From positions 744,001 through 808,000 of the forward strand of contig NZ_CP011072.1 of NCBI RefSeq assembly GCF_001190925.1: DNA of 64,000 nt. The letters run 5' to 3'. The notes below the pieces were generated by a model, which did no database searches, was not told where the DNA came from, and saw only the letters and a list, made by a program, of their open reading frames with translations. Shown here in pieces: positions 10,954 to 21,999 of this stretch; positions within the stretch are counted from its first letter, which is position 1, and each line of letters starts with the position of its first letter. A program made the position numbers and the translations under genes. Source of the DNA: Azoarcus sp. CIB (GTDB lineage: Bacteria > Pseudomonadota > Gammaproteobacteria > Burkholderiales > Rhodocyclaceae).

Positions 10954-11592
10954 ATGAGCGACGTAGCCATCATCGACTACGGCATGGGCAACCTGCGTTC
11001 GGTTGCCAAGGCGGTCGAACACGTAGCCCCCGGCAAGACCGTGGTCGTGACCTCCGATCCCGCGGTGGTCGCGGCGGCCGGCCGGGTGGTGTTTCCGGGT
11101 CAGGGCGCGATGCCCGACTGCATGCGCGAACTGGATCTGCGCGGACTGCGCGCATCGGTGCTCGAGGCCGCCGCGTCCAAGCCCTTTCTCGGCATCTGCA
11201 TCGGCGAACAGATGCTTTTCGGCCATAGCGAGGAGGGCGACGTGCCCGGTCTCGGCATCCTCCCCGGCAATGTCGTGCGCTTTCCCGATGCGAAGATGGT
11301 CGCGGCCGACGGCGCCCGCCTGAAGGTGCCGCACATGGGCTGGAACCGCGTGCAGCAGCGCATCGCACACCCGTTGTGGGAAGGCATTCCCGACGGCGAG
11401 CGCTTCTATTTCGTGCACAGCTATTTCGTCCGCCCCGACGAGCCTTCGCTGGTTGCGGCCGAAACCGACTACGGTTTGATGTTTACCAGTGCAGTCGCGC
11501 GGGATAACATCTTCGCGGTTCAGTTCCATCCCGAAAAGAGTGCGCAGGCAGGCCTGCGGATGCTTGCGAATTTCATTTCCTGGGCTCCCTGA
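10954..11592 (+). CDS. hisH: Imidazole glycerol phosphate synthase, glutaminase subunit (HisH)
   Basis: Class I glutamine amidotransferase (212 aa) that supplies ammonia to HisF. Seen: the nucleophile in [12 protein letters not shown] and the His-Glu pair in [11 protein letters not shown]-terminal [12 protein letters not shown] is typical. It lies 53 bp after hisB. Confidence 0.96.
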   Translation: MSDVAIIDYGMGNLRSVAKAVEHVAPGKTVVVTSDPAVVAAAGRVVFPGQGAMPDCMRELDLRGLRASVLEAAASKPFLGICIGEQMLFGHSEEGDVPGLGILPGNVVRFPDAKMVAADGARLKVPHMGWNRVQQRIAHPLWEGIPDGERFYFVHSYFVRPDEPSLVAAETDYGLMFTSAVARDNIFAVQFHPEKSAQAGLRMLANFISWAP

Positions 11593-11655
11593 CGAACGCC
11601 GTCCGGACCCCGTCTGTAGCTCCCCTTCCACTCCTCTGATGCAACTCATCCCCGT

Positions 11656-12405
11656 ATGCTGCTGATTCCCGCTATCGATCTGAAGGACGGCCATTGCGTC
11701 CGCCTCAAGCAGGGCGAAATGGACGACGCCACGGTGTTTTCCGAGGACCCGGCCGCGATGGCGCGGCACTGGATCAACCTCGGCGCACGCCGTCTGCACC
11801 TAGTCGACCTTAACGGCGCCTTCGCCGGCAAGCCGAAGAACGGGGCCGCGATCCGCGCGATCGCCGATGAAGTCGGCGACGACATCCCGGTCCAGCTCGG
11901 CGGCGGCATCCGCGATCTCGACACCATCGAGCACTACCTCGACAACGGCATCTCCTACGTCATCATCGGGACTGCCGCGGTGAAGAATCCGGGCTTCCTG
12001 CATGACGCGTGCGGCGCCTTCCCGGGTCACATCATTGTCGGCCTCGACGCCAAGGACGGCAAGGTCGCTGTCGACGGCTGGTCGAAGATGACGGGGCACG
12101 ACGTCGTGGATCTCGCGAAGAAGTACGAGGACTATGGCGTGGAAGCCGTGATCTACACCGACATCGGTCGCGACGGCATGCTCTCGGGCGTGAACATCGA
12201 AGCGACCGTGCGCCTTGCGCAGGCGCTGCGCATTCCGGTCATCGCCAGCGGCGGCATCGCCACGCTGGCGGACATCGACGCGCTGTGCGCGGTCGAATCC
12301 GAAGGCATCGCCGGCGCGATCACCGGACGCGCGATCTACGAAGGCACGCTGGATTTCGCCGCCGCGCAGGCGCGCGCGGACGAACTCAGCGGCGAAACGG
12401 CCTGA
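11656..12405 (+). CDS. hisA: ProFAR isomerase (HisA)
   Basis: TIM-barrel isomerase (249 aa) that acts on phosphoribosylformimino-AICAR phosphate. Seen: N-terminal [17 protein letters not shown] with the catalytic Asp, second catalytic Asp in [12 protein letters not shown], and two half-barrel phosphate sites (LGGGIRD, ASGGIA). The stop overlaps the hisF start. Confidence 0.97.
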   Translation: MLLIPAIDLKDGHCVRLKQGEMDDATVFSEDPAAMARHWINLGARRLHLVDLNGAFAGKPKNGAAIRAIADEVGDDIPVQLGGGIRDLDTIEHYLDNGISYVIIGTAAVKNPGFLHDACGAFPGHIIVGLDAKDGKVAVDGWSKMTGHDVVDLAKKYEDYGVEAVIYTDIGRDGMLSGVNIEATVRLAQALRIPVIASGGIATLADIDALCAVESEGIAGAITGRAIYEGTLDFAAAQARADELSGETA

Positions 12406-13163
12406 TGCTCGCCAAGCGCATCATCCCCTGCCTGGACGTGAATGCCGGGCGTGTGGTCAAGGGCGTCAATTTTCTCGAATTGCGCGACGCCGGTGATCCG
12501 GTCGAGATCGCGCGCCGCTACGACGAGCAGGGCGCCGACGAGATCACCTTCCTCGACATCACCGCGAGCTCCGACGCGCGTAACACGATCATCCACGTCG
12601 TCGAGCAGGTCGCCGAGCAGGTCTTCATCCCGCTGACGGTGGGCGGGGGCGTGCGCACGGTCGAGGATGTGCGGCGTCTGCTCAACGCCGGCGCCGACAA
12701 GGTCAGCATCAACACCGCCGCGGTGAATAACCCGCAGGTCGTCGCCGACGCTGCGGGCAAGGTCGGCAGCCAGTGCATCGTCGTCGCAATCGACGCCAAG
12801 CAGACGGCTCCCGGCAAGTGGGAAGTGTTCACGCACGGCGGGCGCAACAACACCGGACTCGACGCGATCGAGTGGGCGAAGAAGGTCGCCGCGCTTGGCG
12901 CCGGCGAAATCCTGCTCACCAGCATGGATCGCGACGGCACGAAGATCGGCTTCGATCTCGCGCTGACGCGCGCGGTCTCCGATGCCGTTCCGATCCCCGT
13001 GATCGCCAGCGGCGGCGTCGGCACCCTGGAACATCTGGCCGAAGGTGTGTCGGAAGGCCGCGCCGACGCCGTGCTCGCCGCGAGCATCTTCCATTTCGGC
13101 CAGCATACGGTGCGTGAGGCGAAGGAGCTGATGCGCAGCCGCGGCATCGAGGTACGACTGTGA
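12405..13163 (+). CDS. hisF: Imidazole glycerol phosphate synthase, cyclase subunit (HisF)
   Basis: TIM-barrel cyclase (252 aa) that uses HisH ammonia to make imidazole glycerol phosphate and AICAR. Seen: [19 protein letters not shown] with catalytic Asp11, and the second Asp in [13 protein letters not shown]. The ATG shares one base with the hisA stop (TGATG), and the stop overlaps the hisI start. Confidence 0.97.
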   Translation: MLAKRIIPCLDVNAGRVVKGVNFLELRDAGDPVEIARRYDEQGADEITFLDITASSDARNTIIHVVEQVAEQVFIPLTVGGGVRTVEDVRRLLNAGADKVSINTAAVNNPQVVADAAGKVGSQCIVVAIDAKQTAPGKWEVFTHGGRNNTGLDAIEWAKKVAALGAGEILLTSMDRDGTKIGFDLALTRAVSDAVPIPVIASGGVGTLEHLAEGVSEGRADAVLAASIFHFGQHTVREAKELMRSRGIEVRL

Positions 13164-13561
13164 CCAACGCCAATTCAGCCCGCTGGCTCAACGAGATCCG
13201 CTGGGACGACCAGGGTCTCGTACCGGTGATCGCGCAGGAGGCTTCGACCGGCGACGTGCTGATGTTCGCCTGGATGAACCGCGACGCCCTGCAGCGCACC
13301 GCCGACACGGGCGAGGCGATTTACTGGTCGCGTTCGCGCCGCAAGCTCTGGCACAAGGGCGAGGAGTCCGGTCACGTGCAGAAGGTGCATGAGATCCGCA
13401 TCGACTGCGACAACGACGTGGTGTTGCTGAAGGTTGAGCAGGTGGGCGGCATCGCCTGCCACACCGGCCGCCACAGCTGCTTTTTCCAGCGCTATCTGAG
13501 CGCGGGTTCGTGGGAGGCCGCGGACCCCGTGCTGAAGGATCCCAAGGATATCTACAAATGA
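13160..13561 (+). CDS. hisI: Phosphoribosyl-AMP cyclohydrolase (HisI)
   Basis: Zinc cyclohydrolase (133 aa) for the third histidine step, separate from HisE as in most betaproteobacteria. Seen: [30 protein letters not shown] and the metal cysteines in DCDND and [13 protein letters not shown] start overlaps hisF, and the stop overlaps hisE. Confidence 0.96.
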   Translation: MTNANSARWLNEIRWDDQGLVPVIAQEASTGDVLMFAWMNRDALQRTADTGEAIYWSRSRRKLWHKGEESGHVQKVHEIRIDCDNDVVLLKVEQVGGIACHTGRHSCFFQRYLSAGSWEAADPVLKDPKDIYK

Positions 13562-13884
13562 TCGACATCGAAGTGCTGCATCGCGTCGCCGCGACCCTCG
13601 CGGAGCGCAAGAAGGCCGACCCCGATTCCTCCTACGTGTCCAGCCTGTACGCCAAGGGCACCGATGCGATCTGCAAGAAGGTCGCCGAGGAGGCCGCCGA
13701 GACCATCATGGCGGCCAAGGACAAGGACATGCTGCACATCGTCTGGGAGGTCACCGACCTGTGGTTCCATTCGATGGTGCTGCTGTCGCATTTCGGCCTG
13801 TCGGTCGACGACGTGCTGGCTGAATTCCGGCGCCGCGAGGGTGTCTCAGGAATTGACGAGAAGAAGGCCCGCACAACGGCCTGA
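13558..13884 (+). CDS. hisE: Phosphoribosyl-ATP pyrophosphatase (HisE)
   Basis: Second histidine step (108 aa): removes pyrophosphate from PR-ATP. It has the MazG-like all-alpha fold with [16 protein letters not shown], whose acidic residues bind magnesium. ATG 13558 overlaps the hisI stop and gives the usual family length. Confidence 0.95.
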   Translation: MIDIEVLHRVAATLAERKKADPDSSYVSSLYAKGTDAICKKVAEEAAETIMAAKDKDMLHIVWEVTDLWFHSMVLLSHFGLSVDDVLAEFRRREGVSGIDEKKARTTA

Positions 13885-13891
13885 GGTGATG

Positions 13892-14239
13892 ATGAGCGAC
13901 TGCATCTTCTGCCGGATCGCGGCCGGCGAGATCCCCGCGAAGAAACTGTACGAGGACGAGCACGTGCTCGCGTTCCACGACATCAACCCGGTCGCGCCGG
14001 TGCATTTTCTCGTGATCCCGAAGCTGCATGTCGCGTCGATGGCGGAGCTCGGGCCCGAGCACGTCGAGGTGATGGGGCGGGTGATGACCACGGCGGCGCG
14101 GCTCGCGCGCGAAAACGGTTGCGGCGAAGGCTTCCGCACCATTATCAATACCGGAAGGGTGGGGCGGCAGGAAGTGTATCATCTGCACGTTCACGTCCTG
14201 GGTGGCCCGGATGTGCTTCCGGCCATGTTGAAGCGTTAA
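13892..14239 (+). CDS. HIT-family protein, HinT-like purine nucleoside phosphoramidase
   Basis: Small histidine-triad hydrolase (115 aa). Seen: [19 protein letters not shown] at the N-terminus and the triad HLHVHVLGG near the C-terminus. Of two adjacent ATG codons, 13892 is better spaced from the GAGG at 13883-13886. A HIT gene between hisE and tatA is a common betaproteobacterial arrangement. Confidence 0.9.
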   Translation: MSDCIFCRIAAGEIPAKKLYEDEHVLAFHDINPVAPVHFLVIPKLHVASMAELGPEHVEVMGRVMTTAARLARENGCGEGFRTIINTGRVGRQEVYHLHVHVLGGPDVLPAMLKR

Positions 14240-14249
14240 GGAGAGCAGT

Positions 14250-14474
14250 ATGGGTTCATTCAGCATTTGGCATTGGCTGATCGTCCTGGTGATCGTGGTT
14301 TTGGTGTTCGGTACCAAGAAGCTGCGCAACATGGGCCAGGATCTCGGCGGCGCGGTGAAGGGTTTCAAGGACGGCATGAAGGAGTCGGAGAAGTCCGACG
14401 ACGTGCAGCAGAAGATCGGCGGTGAAACCATCGACGCCCAGGCGCGGGAAAAGTCCGACAAGCTGCACTCCTGA
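14250..14474 (+). CDS. tatA: Sec-independent translocase subunit TatA
   Basis: Pore-forming Tat subunit (74 aa) for export of folded proteins. It has one N-terminal membrane helix ([16 protein letters not shown]), the [10 protein letters not shown] hinge and an amphipathic helix with the FKDGMKE segment. It lies 10 bp after the HIT gene, with GGAGAG as ribosome site. Confidence 0.95.
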   Translation: MGSFSIWHWLIVLVIVVLVFGTKKLRNMGQDLGGAVKGFKDGMKESEKSDDVQQKIGGETIDAQAREKSDKLHS

Positions 14475-14498
14475 GCCTGTCCGGGCGATGTCGGCGGC

Positions 14499-14530
14499 AA
14501 GGGGCGCGGCGTCAGTGCGCCCCTTCGTTT
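14499..14530 (+). terminator. Hairpin between tatA and tatB
   Basis: A 9-bp stem (AAGGGGCGC 14499-14507 with GCGCCCCTT 14517-14525) is followed by a short T-run (CGTTTTG). It lies in the 104-bp tatA-tatB gap and may reduce read-through, which would fit the excess of TatA over TatB/C known in other bacteria. Confidence 0.5.
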
Positions 14531-14578
14531 TGATGCCGTCACCGTACGCCCGGCCCGGCCGGCAAAGGCTTCTAATCC

Positions 14579-15079
14579 ATGTTCGATCTAGGTTTTTCTG
14601 AACTCATCGTCATCGCGGTGGTGACGCTCATCGTCGTCGGGCCGGAGCGCCTGCCGAAGGTTGCGCGGACCGCGGGCCATCTCCTGGGGCGACTGCAGCG
14701 CTACGTCAGTGACGTCAAGTCGGACATCCAGCGCGAGATGCAACTCGAGGAGCTCAAGAAGTTGCAGCAGCAGGTCGAGCAGCAGGCGCGCGATCTCGAA
14801 ACGTCGATGCGCGGGCAGGTCCAGAGCGTGGAGGCGGATCTTGCGCAGACCGCTGCCGAAGCGAAGAGCGGGCTCGACGGCCAGTCTGCACCGGAGGCTG
14901 CGGTGAGCGCAGTTCCCGTGGCGGAGGCCATGCCGGTCATCCCCGCCGCAATCCCGGCGGAGGTCGCGAACCTTCCGGACGCGCAGCCCGCCGAGCCGGT
15001 CGTCGATAACCGCCAGCTCGAACTTGGACTCGCTCCGGCTGCCGCGCCGCTCGCGAACACGACCACGGACAAAGCATGA
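14579..15079 (+). CDS. tatB: Sec-independent translocase subunit TatB
   Basis: Receptor-complex Tat subunit (166 aa). It has an N-terminal membrane helix with the signature Glu and LIVVGPERLPKVAR, then an amphipathic helix and a coiled, acidic C-terminal tail rich in Ala and Pro. ATGA overlap with tatC. Confidence 0.94.
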   Translation: MFDLGFSELIVIAVVTLIVVGPERLPKVARTAGHLLGRLQRYVSDVKSDIQREMQLEELKKLQQQVEQQARDLETSMRGQVQSVEADLAQTAAEAKSGLDGQSAPEAAVSAVPVAEAMPVIPAAIPAEVANLPDAQPAEPVVDNRQLELGLAPAAAPLANTTTDKA

Positions 15080-15837
15080 GCGCTGTGCAGGAAACCTTCA
15101 TTTCGCATCTCGTCGAGCTGCGTGACCGCTTGTTGCGCGCGATGCTGGCCGTGCTCGTCGTGTTCCTGTGCCTGATGCCCTGGGCGGGCGACGTCTACGA
15201 TCTGCTGGCATTGCCGATGATGAAGACCCTCCCCGAGGGGACGCACATGATCGCAACCGGTGTGATCACGCCCTTCTTCGTGCCGGTCAAGGTGACGATG
15301 ATGGCGGCCTTCGTGATCGCGCTTCCGGTCGTCCTCTATCAGGTCTGGGCCTTCGTCGCGCCCGGCCTGTACGCGCACGAAAGGCGGCTGGGCCTGCCGC
15401 TCGTGCTCGGCAGCACGATCCTGTTCGTGCTCGGGATGGCGTTCTGCTACTTCTTCGTGTTCGGCACCGTCTTCACGTTCATCGCCGAGTTTGCGCCGAA
15501 GAGCATCACGCCGGCGCCGGATATCGAGCAGTACCTGTCCTTCGTGATGACCATGTTCATCGCCTTCGGCCTGACCTTCGAGGTGCCGGTGGCGGTGATC
15601 CTGCTCGCCAAGACGGGCGTGGTCAGCGTGGCGAAACTGGCCGCGGCACGCCCCTATGTGATCGTCGGCGCCTTCGTCGTCGCCGCGGTCATTACGCCGC
15701 CGGACGTGGTGTCGCAATTGCTATTGGCGATCCCGATGTGCCTGCTCTACGAGGTGGGCGTGATCATTGCGCGCATTCTCGTCAAGGATCGGCCCGACGG
15801 CGGGGACGAGGCGCTCGAGCGCATCGAGAGCAACTAA
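15076..15837 (+). CDS. tatC: Sec-independent translocase subunit TatC
   Basis: Six-span membrane protein (253 aa) that recognises twin-arginine signal peptides. Seen: N-terminal FISHLVELRDRLLRA and central YQVWAFVAPGLYAHERR, the family signature. It ends 18 bp before the convergent HtrA-type protease gene. Confidence 0.96.
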   Translation: MSAVQETFISHLVELRDRLLRAMLAVLVVFLCLMPWAGDVYDLLALPMMKTLPEGTHMIATGVITPFFVPVKVTMMAAFVIALPVVLYQVWAFVAPGLYAHERRLGLPLVLGSTILFVLGMAFCYFFVFGTVFTFIAEFAPKSITPAPDIEQYLSFVMTMFIAFGLTFEVPVAVILLAKTGVVSVAKLAAARPYVIVGAFVVAAVITPPDVVSQLLLAIPMCLLYEVGVIIARILVKDRPDGGDEALERIESN

Positions 15838-15855
15838 GCCCTCGGCGGGCGGTGT

Positions 15856-17019
15856 TCAGCGCTGCACGGAGGGGGCCGGACGGCGCCCGATTTCCACCTT
15901 CAGATCGACTTCGCTGTCGGCCCGGCGCACGCGGAAATTCGCGCTGTGGCCCGGCATCAGGCCGGCGACCAGTTCCAGCATGCCTTTCGGGTCGTGGACC
16001 GGCTTGCCGTCGACGCCGATCAGGATGTCTCCCGGGCGGATGCCGGCGTGCTCGGCCGGGCTGTCGCGCAACACTCCGGCGATGAGGGCGCCTTCGGTGC
16101 CCCGAATGCCGAACGATTCGGCGAGTTCGGGCGTGATCTCCTGGATTTCGACGCCGATCCAGCCGCGCGTGACCTGGCCGGTCGCGATGATCTGCTCGAG
16201 CACGTCGCGCGCGGTCGACGCGGGGATCGCGAAGCCGATGCCGAGCGAACCGCCCGAGCGCGAATAGATCGCCGTGTTGATGCCGACGAGGTTGCCCTGG
16301 CTGTCGACCAGTGCGCCGCCCGAATTGCCCGGATTGATCGCCGCGTCGGTCTGGATGTAGTTCTCGAAGGTGTTGATGCCGAGCTGGCTGCGCTCGAGGG
16401 CCGAGACGATGCCCATCGTGACGGTCTGGCCGACGCCGAACGGGTTGCCGATGGCGAGGACGACGTCGCCGACCTGCAGCGCATCCTGTTTCGCGAAGGC
16501 GATCGCCGGCAGCTTGCCGTTGCCCTGCAGGCGGAGCACTGCGAGATCGGTCTCCGGGTCGCGGCCGACGAGGCGCGCGGGGAACTTGCGGCCGTCATTG
16601 AGTGCGATCTCGATCTCGTCGGCGCCCTCGATGACGTGATTGTTGGTCAGGACCAGTCCGTCCGGGCTCGCGATGACGCCCGAGCCCAGCCCCGATGCGC
16701 GCTGCGACGGCGCGTTGCCCTGCCGGTCACCGAAGAAATGGCGGAAGATTGGGTCGTCGAGCAGGGGGTGGCTCGGGCGCGCGATGTCCTTGGCCGTGTA
16801 GATATGGACGACGGCCGGCATCGAGCGTCGGGCTGCATCGGCATAGGAGTTCGGCGCCGGGACGGGCGCCGCGGAGCCGGCTTCGGGGGCCTCGAGGATG
16901 GAGACGACCGCGGCGGGGGCTGCGTTCTTGAACCATTCGGGCTTCAGGGTGTTCAGTACAAACAGGACCGCGACGCTCACCGTCACGGCCTGCGCGAAGA
17001 TCAGCCACAGGCGGCGCAT
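15856..17019 (-). CDS. HtrA-family periplasmic serine protease (DegS/AlgW/DegP-like), one PDZ domain
   Basis: Membrane-anchored trypsin-like protease (387 aa) acting in the periplasm. Seen: N-terminal membrane segment (LWLIFAQAVTVSVAVLFVL), catalytic His in TNNHVIEG, Asp in ETDLAVLRL and Ser in NPGNSGGALV, then one PDZ domain. A single PDZ and an anchor fit the DegS/AlgW type that senses envelope stress. The start at 17019 (MRRLWLIF) is chosen because the longer open frame to 17094 adds 25 residues without family character. Confidence 0.9.
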   Translation of the reverse strand: MRRLWLIFAQAVTVSVAVLFVLNTLKPEWFKNAAPAAVVSILEAPEAGSAAPVPAPNSYADAARRSMPAVVHIYTAKDIARPSHPLLDDPIFRHFFGDRQGNAPSQRASGLGSGVIASPDGLVLTNNHVIEGADEIEIALNDGRKFPARLVGRDPETDLAVLRLQGNGKLPAIAFAKQDALQVGDVVLAIGNPFGVGQTVTMGIVSALERSQLGINTFENYIQTDAAINPGNSGGALVDSQGNLVGINTAIYSRSGGSLGIGFAIPASTARDVLEQIIATGQVTRGWIGVEIQEITPELAESFGIRGTEGALIAGVLRDSPAEHAGIRPGDILIGVDGKPVHDPKGMLELVAGLMPGHSANFRVRRADSEVDLKVEIGRRPAPSVQR

Positions 17020-17092
17020 AATGTTGCTCGAATTGGGCAAGCGCTCGGTGTCGCGCTCGCCATGAGGCCCGGAAAACAGGAGTGGAGACCGC

Positions 17093-17839
17093 ATGCAACT
17101 CGCCGAACTGCAAGCCCATCTGGATGAACTGCTGGAAGTCCCGCGGTTCCGGGATTATTCCCCAAACGGCCTGCAAGTGGAAGGACGCGCCGAGGTGCAT
17201 CGCGTGCTGTGCGGCGTCACCGCGAGCCAGGCGCTGCTCGACCGTGCCGTGGAGGAGGGGGTCGATGCCGTCATCGTGCACCACGGCTGGTTCTGGCGCG
17301 GCGAGGACGGGCGCATCACGGGTATCCGCAAGCGCCGCATCGCGAGCCTGCTGCGTCATGACATCAGCCTGCTCGCATACCATCTGCCGCTCGACGCCCA
17401 CCCGCAGTTGGGCAACAACGCGCAGCTTGCAGCGCTCGCGGGCTGGGTCGGCGAAGGGCGTTTCGGCGACCAGGATATCGCGTGGATCGGCCGGCCCGAA
17501 CAGCGGGGGAGCGCCGCGCAGCTTGCGCGCTCCCTGGCTGCGCGGCTCGGGCGCGAGCCGTTGCTGGTCGGCGACGGCAGTCGGGAGGTGCGCCGCGTCG
17601 CGTGGTGTACGGGCGGCGCGCAGGGCTATTTCGAACAAGCGATCGCGGCGGGCGCAGATCTCTACGTGTCGGGGGAGATTTCCGAGCAGACGGTGCATCT
17701 CGCGCGCGAATCGGGCGTGCCCTACCTGGCCGCGGGGCACCATGCGACCGAGCGCTACGGCATCCACGCGCTGGCGCAATATCTGGAACAGACCTTCGGC
17801 ATCGAGGCGCGCTTCGTCGATCTCGACAATCCGGTGTAG
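17093..17839 (+). CDS. Nif3/YbgI-like dinuclear metal-binding protein
   Basis: 248 aa member of the Nif3-like (DUF34) family, annotated in some databases as GTP cyclohydrolase 1 type 2. Metal-binding motifs are visible: VHHGWFWRG near residue 63 and GHHATERYGIHAL near the C-terminus. Despite its name this family is not part of nitrogen fixation. The gene is divergent from the htrA-type gene with a 73-bp gap and has a GGAG ribosome site 6 bp before ATG 17093. Physiological role unknown. Confidence 0.88.
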   Translation: MQLAELQAHLDELLEVPRFRDYSPNGLQVEGRAEVHRVLCGVTASQALLDRAVEEGVDAVIVHHGWFWRGEDGRITGIRKRRIASLLRHDISLLAYHLPLDAHPQLGNNAQLAALAGWVGEGRFGDQDIAWIGRPEQRGSAAQLARSLAARLGREPLLVGDGSREVRRVAWCTGGAQGYFEQAIAAGADLYVSGEISEQTVHLARESGVPYLAAGHHATERYGIHALAQYLEQTFGIEARFVDLDNPV

Positions 17840-17873
17840 CGCGGGCTCGGGTCGGATCCGTGTCCGTTTCGGC

Positions 17874-19754
17874 TTATACGAGCTGGGGCGGCGTCGCGCG
17901 GGACGTGTCGCCGTCCGGGGGGGGCGGGGTGGTCTCGGGGCGATAGGGGCCGAGCTGGTCCTCGAGGAGCTGCTCGAGCAGCAGGATCTCGTCGATCACG
18001 CTGAGCGGGAAGCCTTCGCGCGTTCCGTCGCGATTGTCGCGCAGCAGATGTTCGAGGTAGGTCTGGCATTCGCGCGTGCCCCACATCTGCTGGACGTTTT
18101 TCGTCACGTGCCCCATCTGCTCCATCGAGTTCGTCGCCAGGCGCGCTTCGTCGAAACTCTCCCAGGTGACGGCCTTGACGTTGAAGGTCTTGTTGAGCTG
18201 TTTTGCGAGTGCGTCGAATTCCTCGCGCAGGTCGGCGGCGCGGTACACCTCCATGAGCTTGAGCCAGGGCGTGATCGCCTTCTTCGGATTCGAGGCGATG
18301 AACTCGGCGAGCGTGTCGGCTGCGCCGCGGATGCGGCCGAACCCCATCATGATTTCGGCGAGCTCGATGGCCGATTCGTGCTCTTCTGCGGATTCCTCGA
18401 CCGCGACGGGAGAGATCGGGGCAATGGGGTCGATCGGCGCGAGCGATATCGGGTGCGCGAAAATGTCTTCCTCGGTCTCCCATCCGAGCGGTGAATGCTC
18501 GGGGGGGGGGCCGGATGCGGGCGTATCCGCGACTTCGGGCGGCAGCTCGGGGGCGGCTGGGGTGGCGCTCGTCACTCGGCTGGCGGTGACGACCGGACTG
18601 GCGGTGGCGGCCGAACTGGCGGCGGGGCGCCCCACCGGTTCGGTTCGCGGGGTCGACGGGCGGACGGCCGGCTTCTTCCTGTCCGGCGTGGGTCTGGGCG
18701 TCGGTTCCGCTTCGTCCGCGACGGGCGCGTTTTCGCGCCGCTTGCGGAGCCACGCGAGGGCGGCGGCGAGCGCGAGGGAGACGAATCCGACCGTCAGCGT
18801 GCCCTGTTTCCAGGCCTCGGCGACGCTGTGGTCGGGCTCCAGCGGTTGCGCCGTCGCCGGTGCCGGCGGTTCCGCCTCGGTCGGCTCCGCGACGGGGGTG
18901 ACGCCGGATGCCGGCGCGGGCGTGCGGACATGCTCGGCCATCATGCGCGACTGCACGGCTTCGAGCTGCCGGATGCGTTCGTTCAGTTCGAGCTGGGCAA
19001 CGATGGTCCGGTCGATCGCCATGATCACGGACTGCTCGCGGCGTAGCTGCTCGCGCTGGGCCTCGGTTGTTGCTTCGATGCGTGCGAGGCTGCCGAGCTG
19101 CGTGCTCAGACGCAGGCCGGCGCCGGAAATTTCCGATTCGCCGCCGCCGACTTGCAGTCGGTCGCGCCCGCTGGCTGACGGAGCTGTGGCACGGCCTGGC
19201 GCGGCGGTGGAGGTCGCTGTCGGCGTATCGGCGGCGGGGGTGGCGCGGCGGTAGTAACGGGGGCGGCGCGGCGCTTCCTGCGGAGGGGCGTCGGCAACCG
19301 TGCTGCCGGATTGTTGCGGGGGCTGCGTGCCCGCGGATTCGTCGGCGACGGCGGCGGTGTCGGGGAAGGCCAGCAGTACCGTGTACTCGCGGCGCAGGCG
19401 GCTGTCGCAGAGGTCCTCGATGGCGAAGCGCAGCGCGGGATCGAAACTCGGCAGGCGGTGCGAGAGCACGAGCCGCGCCTTCGGTCCTCGCCCCGCGATG
19501 TCGAGGCGTGCATTGCGCACCCGCGGCAGGCCGTCGGATGCTGCCGGCAGCGCCGCAAGGCGAAGGCACTCGCCGAATTGCGCCGGGTCGCCCTGGAGGA
19601 TGGGGATCTCGATCTTGAGGGGTTCGCCGATCTTCGACAGGGGTACGGGTTCGCCGAGAACGAAGGCGCCGGACGGCGTCGGCGCGAACGCCAGCAGCGC
19701 CGCCAGAAGCAGGGGCGCGTAATCCCTCGGGTGCAGGCACTGCTGTTTTGTCAT
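17874..19754 (-). CDS. FimV-like pilus/polarity protein
   Basis: Large envelope protein (626 aa). It has a signal peptide ending near FAPTPSGA, the FimV N-terminal domain (LGEPVPLSKIGEPLKIEIPIL), a long Pro/Ala-rich linker, a membrane helix near the middle (VGFVSLALAAALAWLRKR) and a cytoplasmic C-terminal part with a TPR-like region (ELAEIMMGFGRIRGAADTL). FimV-like proteins support type IV pili and pole organisation. The best-conserved parts are the two ends. Confidence 0.82.
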   Translation of the reverse strand: MTKQQCLHPRDYAPLLLAALLAFAPTPSGAFVLGEPVPLSKIGEPLKIEIPILQGDPAQFGECLRLAALPAASDGLPRVRNARLDIAGRGPKARLVLSHRLPSFDPALRFAIEDLCDSRLRREYTVLLAFPDTAAVADESAGTQPPQQSGSTVADAPPQEAPRRPRYYRRATPAADTPTATSTAAPGRATAPSASGRDRLQVGGGESEISGAGLRLSTQLGSLARIEATTEAQREQLRREQSVIMAIDRTIVAQLELNERIRQLEAVQSRMMAEHVRTPAPASGVTPVAEPTEAEPPAPATAQPLEPDHSVAEAWKQGTLTVGFVSLALAAALAWLRKRRENAPVADEAEPTPRPTPDRKKPAVRPSTPRTEPVGRPAASSAATASPVVTASRVTSATPAAPELPPEVADTPASGPPPEHSPLGWETEEDIFAHPISLAPIDPIAPISPVAVEESAEEHESAIELAEIMMGFGRIRGAADTLAEFIASNPKKAITPWLKLMEVYRAADLREEFDALAKQLNKTFNVKAVTWESFDEARLATNSMEQMGHVTKNVQQMWGTRECQTYLEHLLRDNRDGTREGFPLSVIDEILLLEQLLEDQLGPYRPETTPPPPDGDTSRATPPQLV

Positions 19755-20010
19755 CGTCCGTTCTTATGCTGGCGAGAGCCCGGGCGTAAAGTCATATCTT
19801 GTATCAAATCTTTGCGGAGCATTGTAACGAATTTGCATTCTCGCTGCCCGCCGAAAGCCGGAGATTTTACCCCGAGCGTATGACATCCGGTAATTTAGGT
19901 GCGCTGGCGGGTGGAAGACGTCGCCGTGTGGCCGGAATGGGCGCGTCGCCGCGCGGCCATCGTCCCGATTCGCGGTAACATGCGGTTTTCCATACGTTGC
20001 CGTACGTCCG

Positions 20011-20565
20011 ATGCCGCTCTCTCCTCCCAAGTGCGCACGCAGTCCGGCGCATCTGCGCCAGATCACGGTCGAGGGTTTTCGCCGCGACGATGGCCTGCTG
20101 GAGCTCGAGGCCTGCCTGCGCGACACGAAGGCCGTCGATTATCCGCTCGCGTCCGGGGTGCGACGCGCCGGCGATCCCGTGCACGAGATGCGCGTGCGCA
20201 TCACGATCGACGAGGCGTTCAACATCGTCGATGCCGAGGCATGTTCCGATCGTGTCCCCTATGTGGGCGAATGCGACACGATCGGGCCCGCCTACGGGCG
20301 GCTGGTCGGGCTCAACCTGATCCGTGGCTTTCGACGCAACGTCGGAGAGATGTTCGCCGACGTGCGCGGATGCTCGCACGTGACCGAGCTGCTGATGAGT
20401 CTGCCGACAGCGGCGGTGCAGACTTTCGCGACTTACCGGCGCGACAACGAGGACACCGTCGAGAAGCCCTTCCAGCTCGACCGGTGCCACGCATTGGAGA
20501 GTTCGCGCGAGACGGTGCGCCGCTATTACCCGAAGTGGTACCGCAAGCCCGCAGCCGACGAGTAG
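20011..20565 (+). CDS. DUF2889 family protein
   Basis: 184 aa conserved protein of unknown function. The sequence shows the DUF2889 layout: an early REITVEGF-like segment ([20 protein letters not shown]), a middle [10 protein letters not shown] strand, and [22 protein letters not shown], with [20 protein letters not shown] near the end. No signal peptide or membrane span. It lies between fimV and sucC and has no clear operon partner. Confidence 0.8.
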   Translation: MPLSPPKCARSPAHLRQITVEGFRRDDGLLELEACLRDTKAVDYPLASGVRRAGDPVHEMRVRITIDEAFNIVDAEACSDRVPYVGECDTIGPAYGRLVGLNLIRGFRRNVGEMFADVRGCSHVTELLMSLPTAAVQTFATYRRDNEDTVEKPFQLDRCHALESSRETVRRYYPKWYRKPAADE

Positions 20566-20631
20566 CGGCGGCCCGCCGCGCGGTCGGACGGTTCGCGCGG
20601 GTGTTGCGATTCTGCACTGCGCAATTGCGGG

Positions 20632-20637
20632 TATAAT
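20632..20637 (+). promoter_or_regulatory. TATAAT -10 element upstream of sucCD
   Basis: A perfect TATAAT lies 190 bp before sucC in the 262-bp gap after the DUF2889 gene. The -35 is weak (TTCTGC at a 16-bp spacing). The long untranslated leader (about 185 bases) shows no riboswitch I can recognise. Confidence 0.45.
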
Positions 20638-20827
20638 CCTGCGATCTTGCGACCTTCAGGCCCGTTTCGGGTCCGGGTCAATAGGTCGGGCCGGGCGGCA
20701 TACGACCGGTCGGGAGCGGTATGCGTCGGTCGAGGGAGACGGCGTATGTCGCGGAGCGATGCTCCGAAGCGTCCCATCAACCTGTTCGCGGCGTCCAGGG
20801 CGTCGCGGCTTCGATCGAAGGGCAATC

Positions 20828-21988
<1,161 letters not shown>

Positions 21989-21999
21989 GGAGAGTGTGA

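Noticed and set aside
17093-17839. Nif3-like gene as part of the nitrogen-fixation set
   Set aside because: The Nif3/DUF34 family is widespread in non-diazotrophs; the gene lies far from the nif island and has no sigma-54 element.
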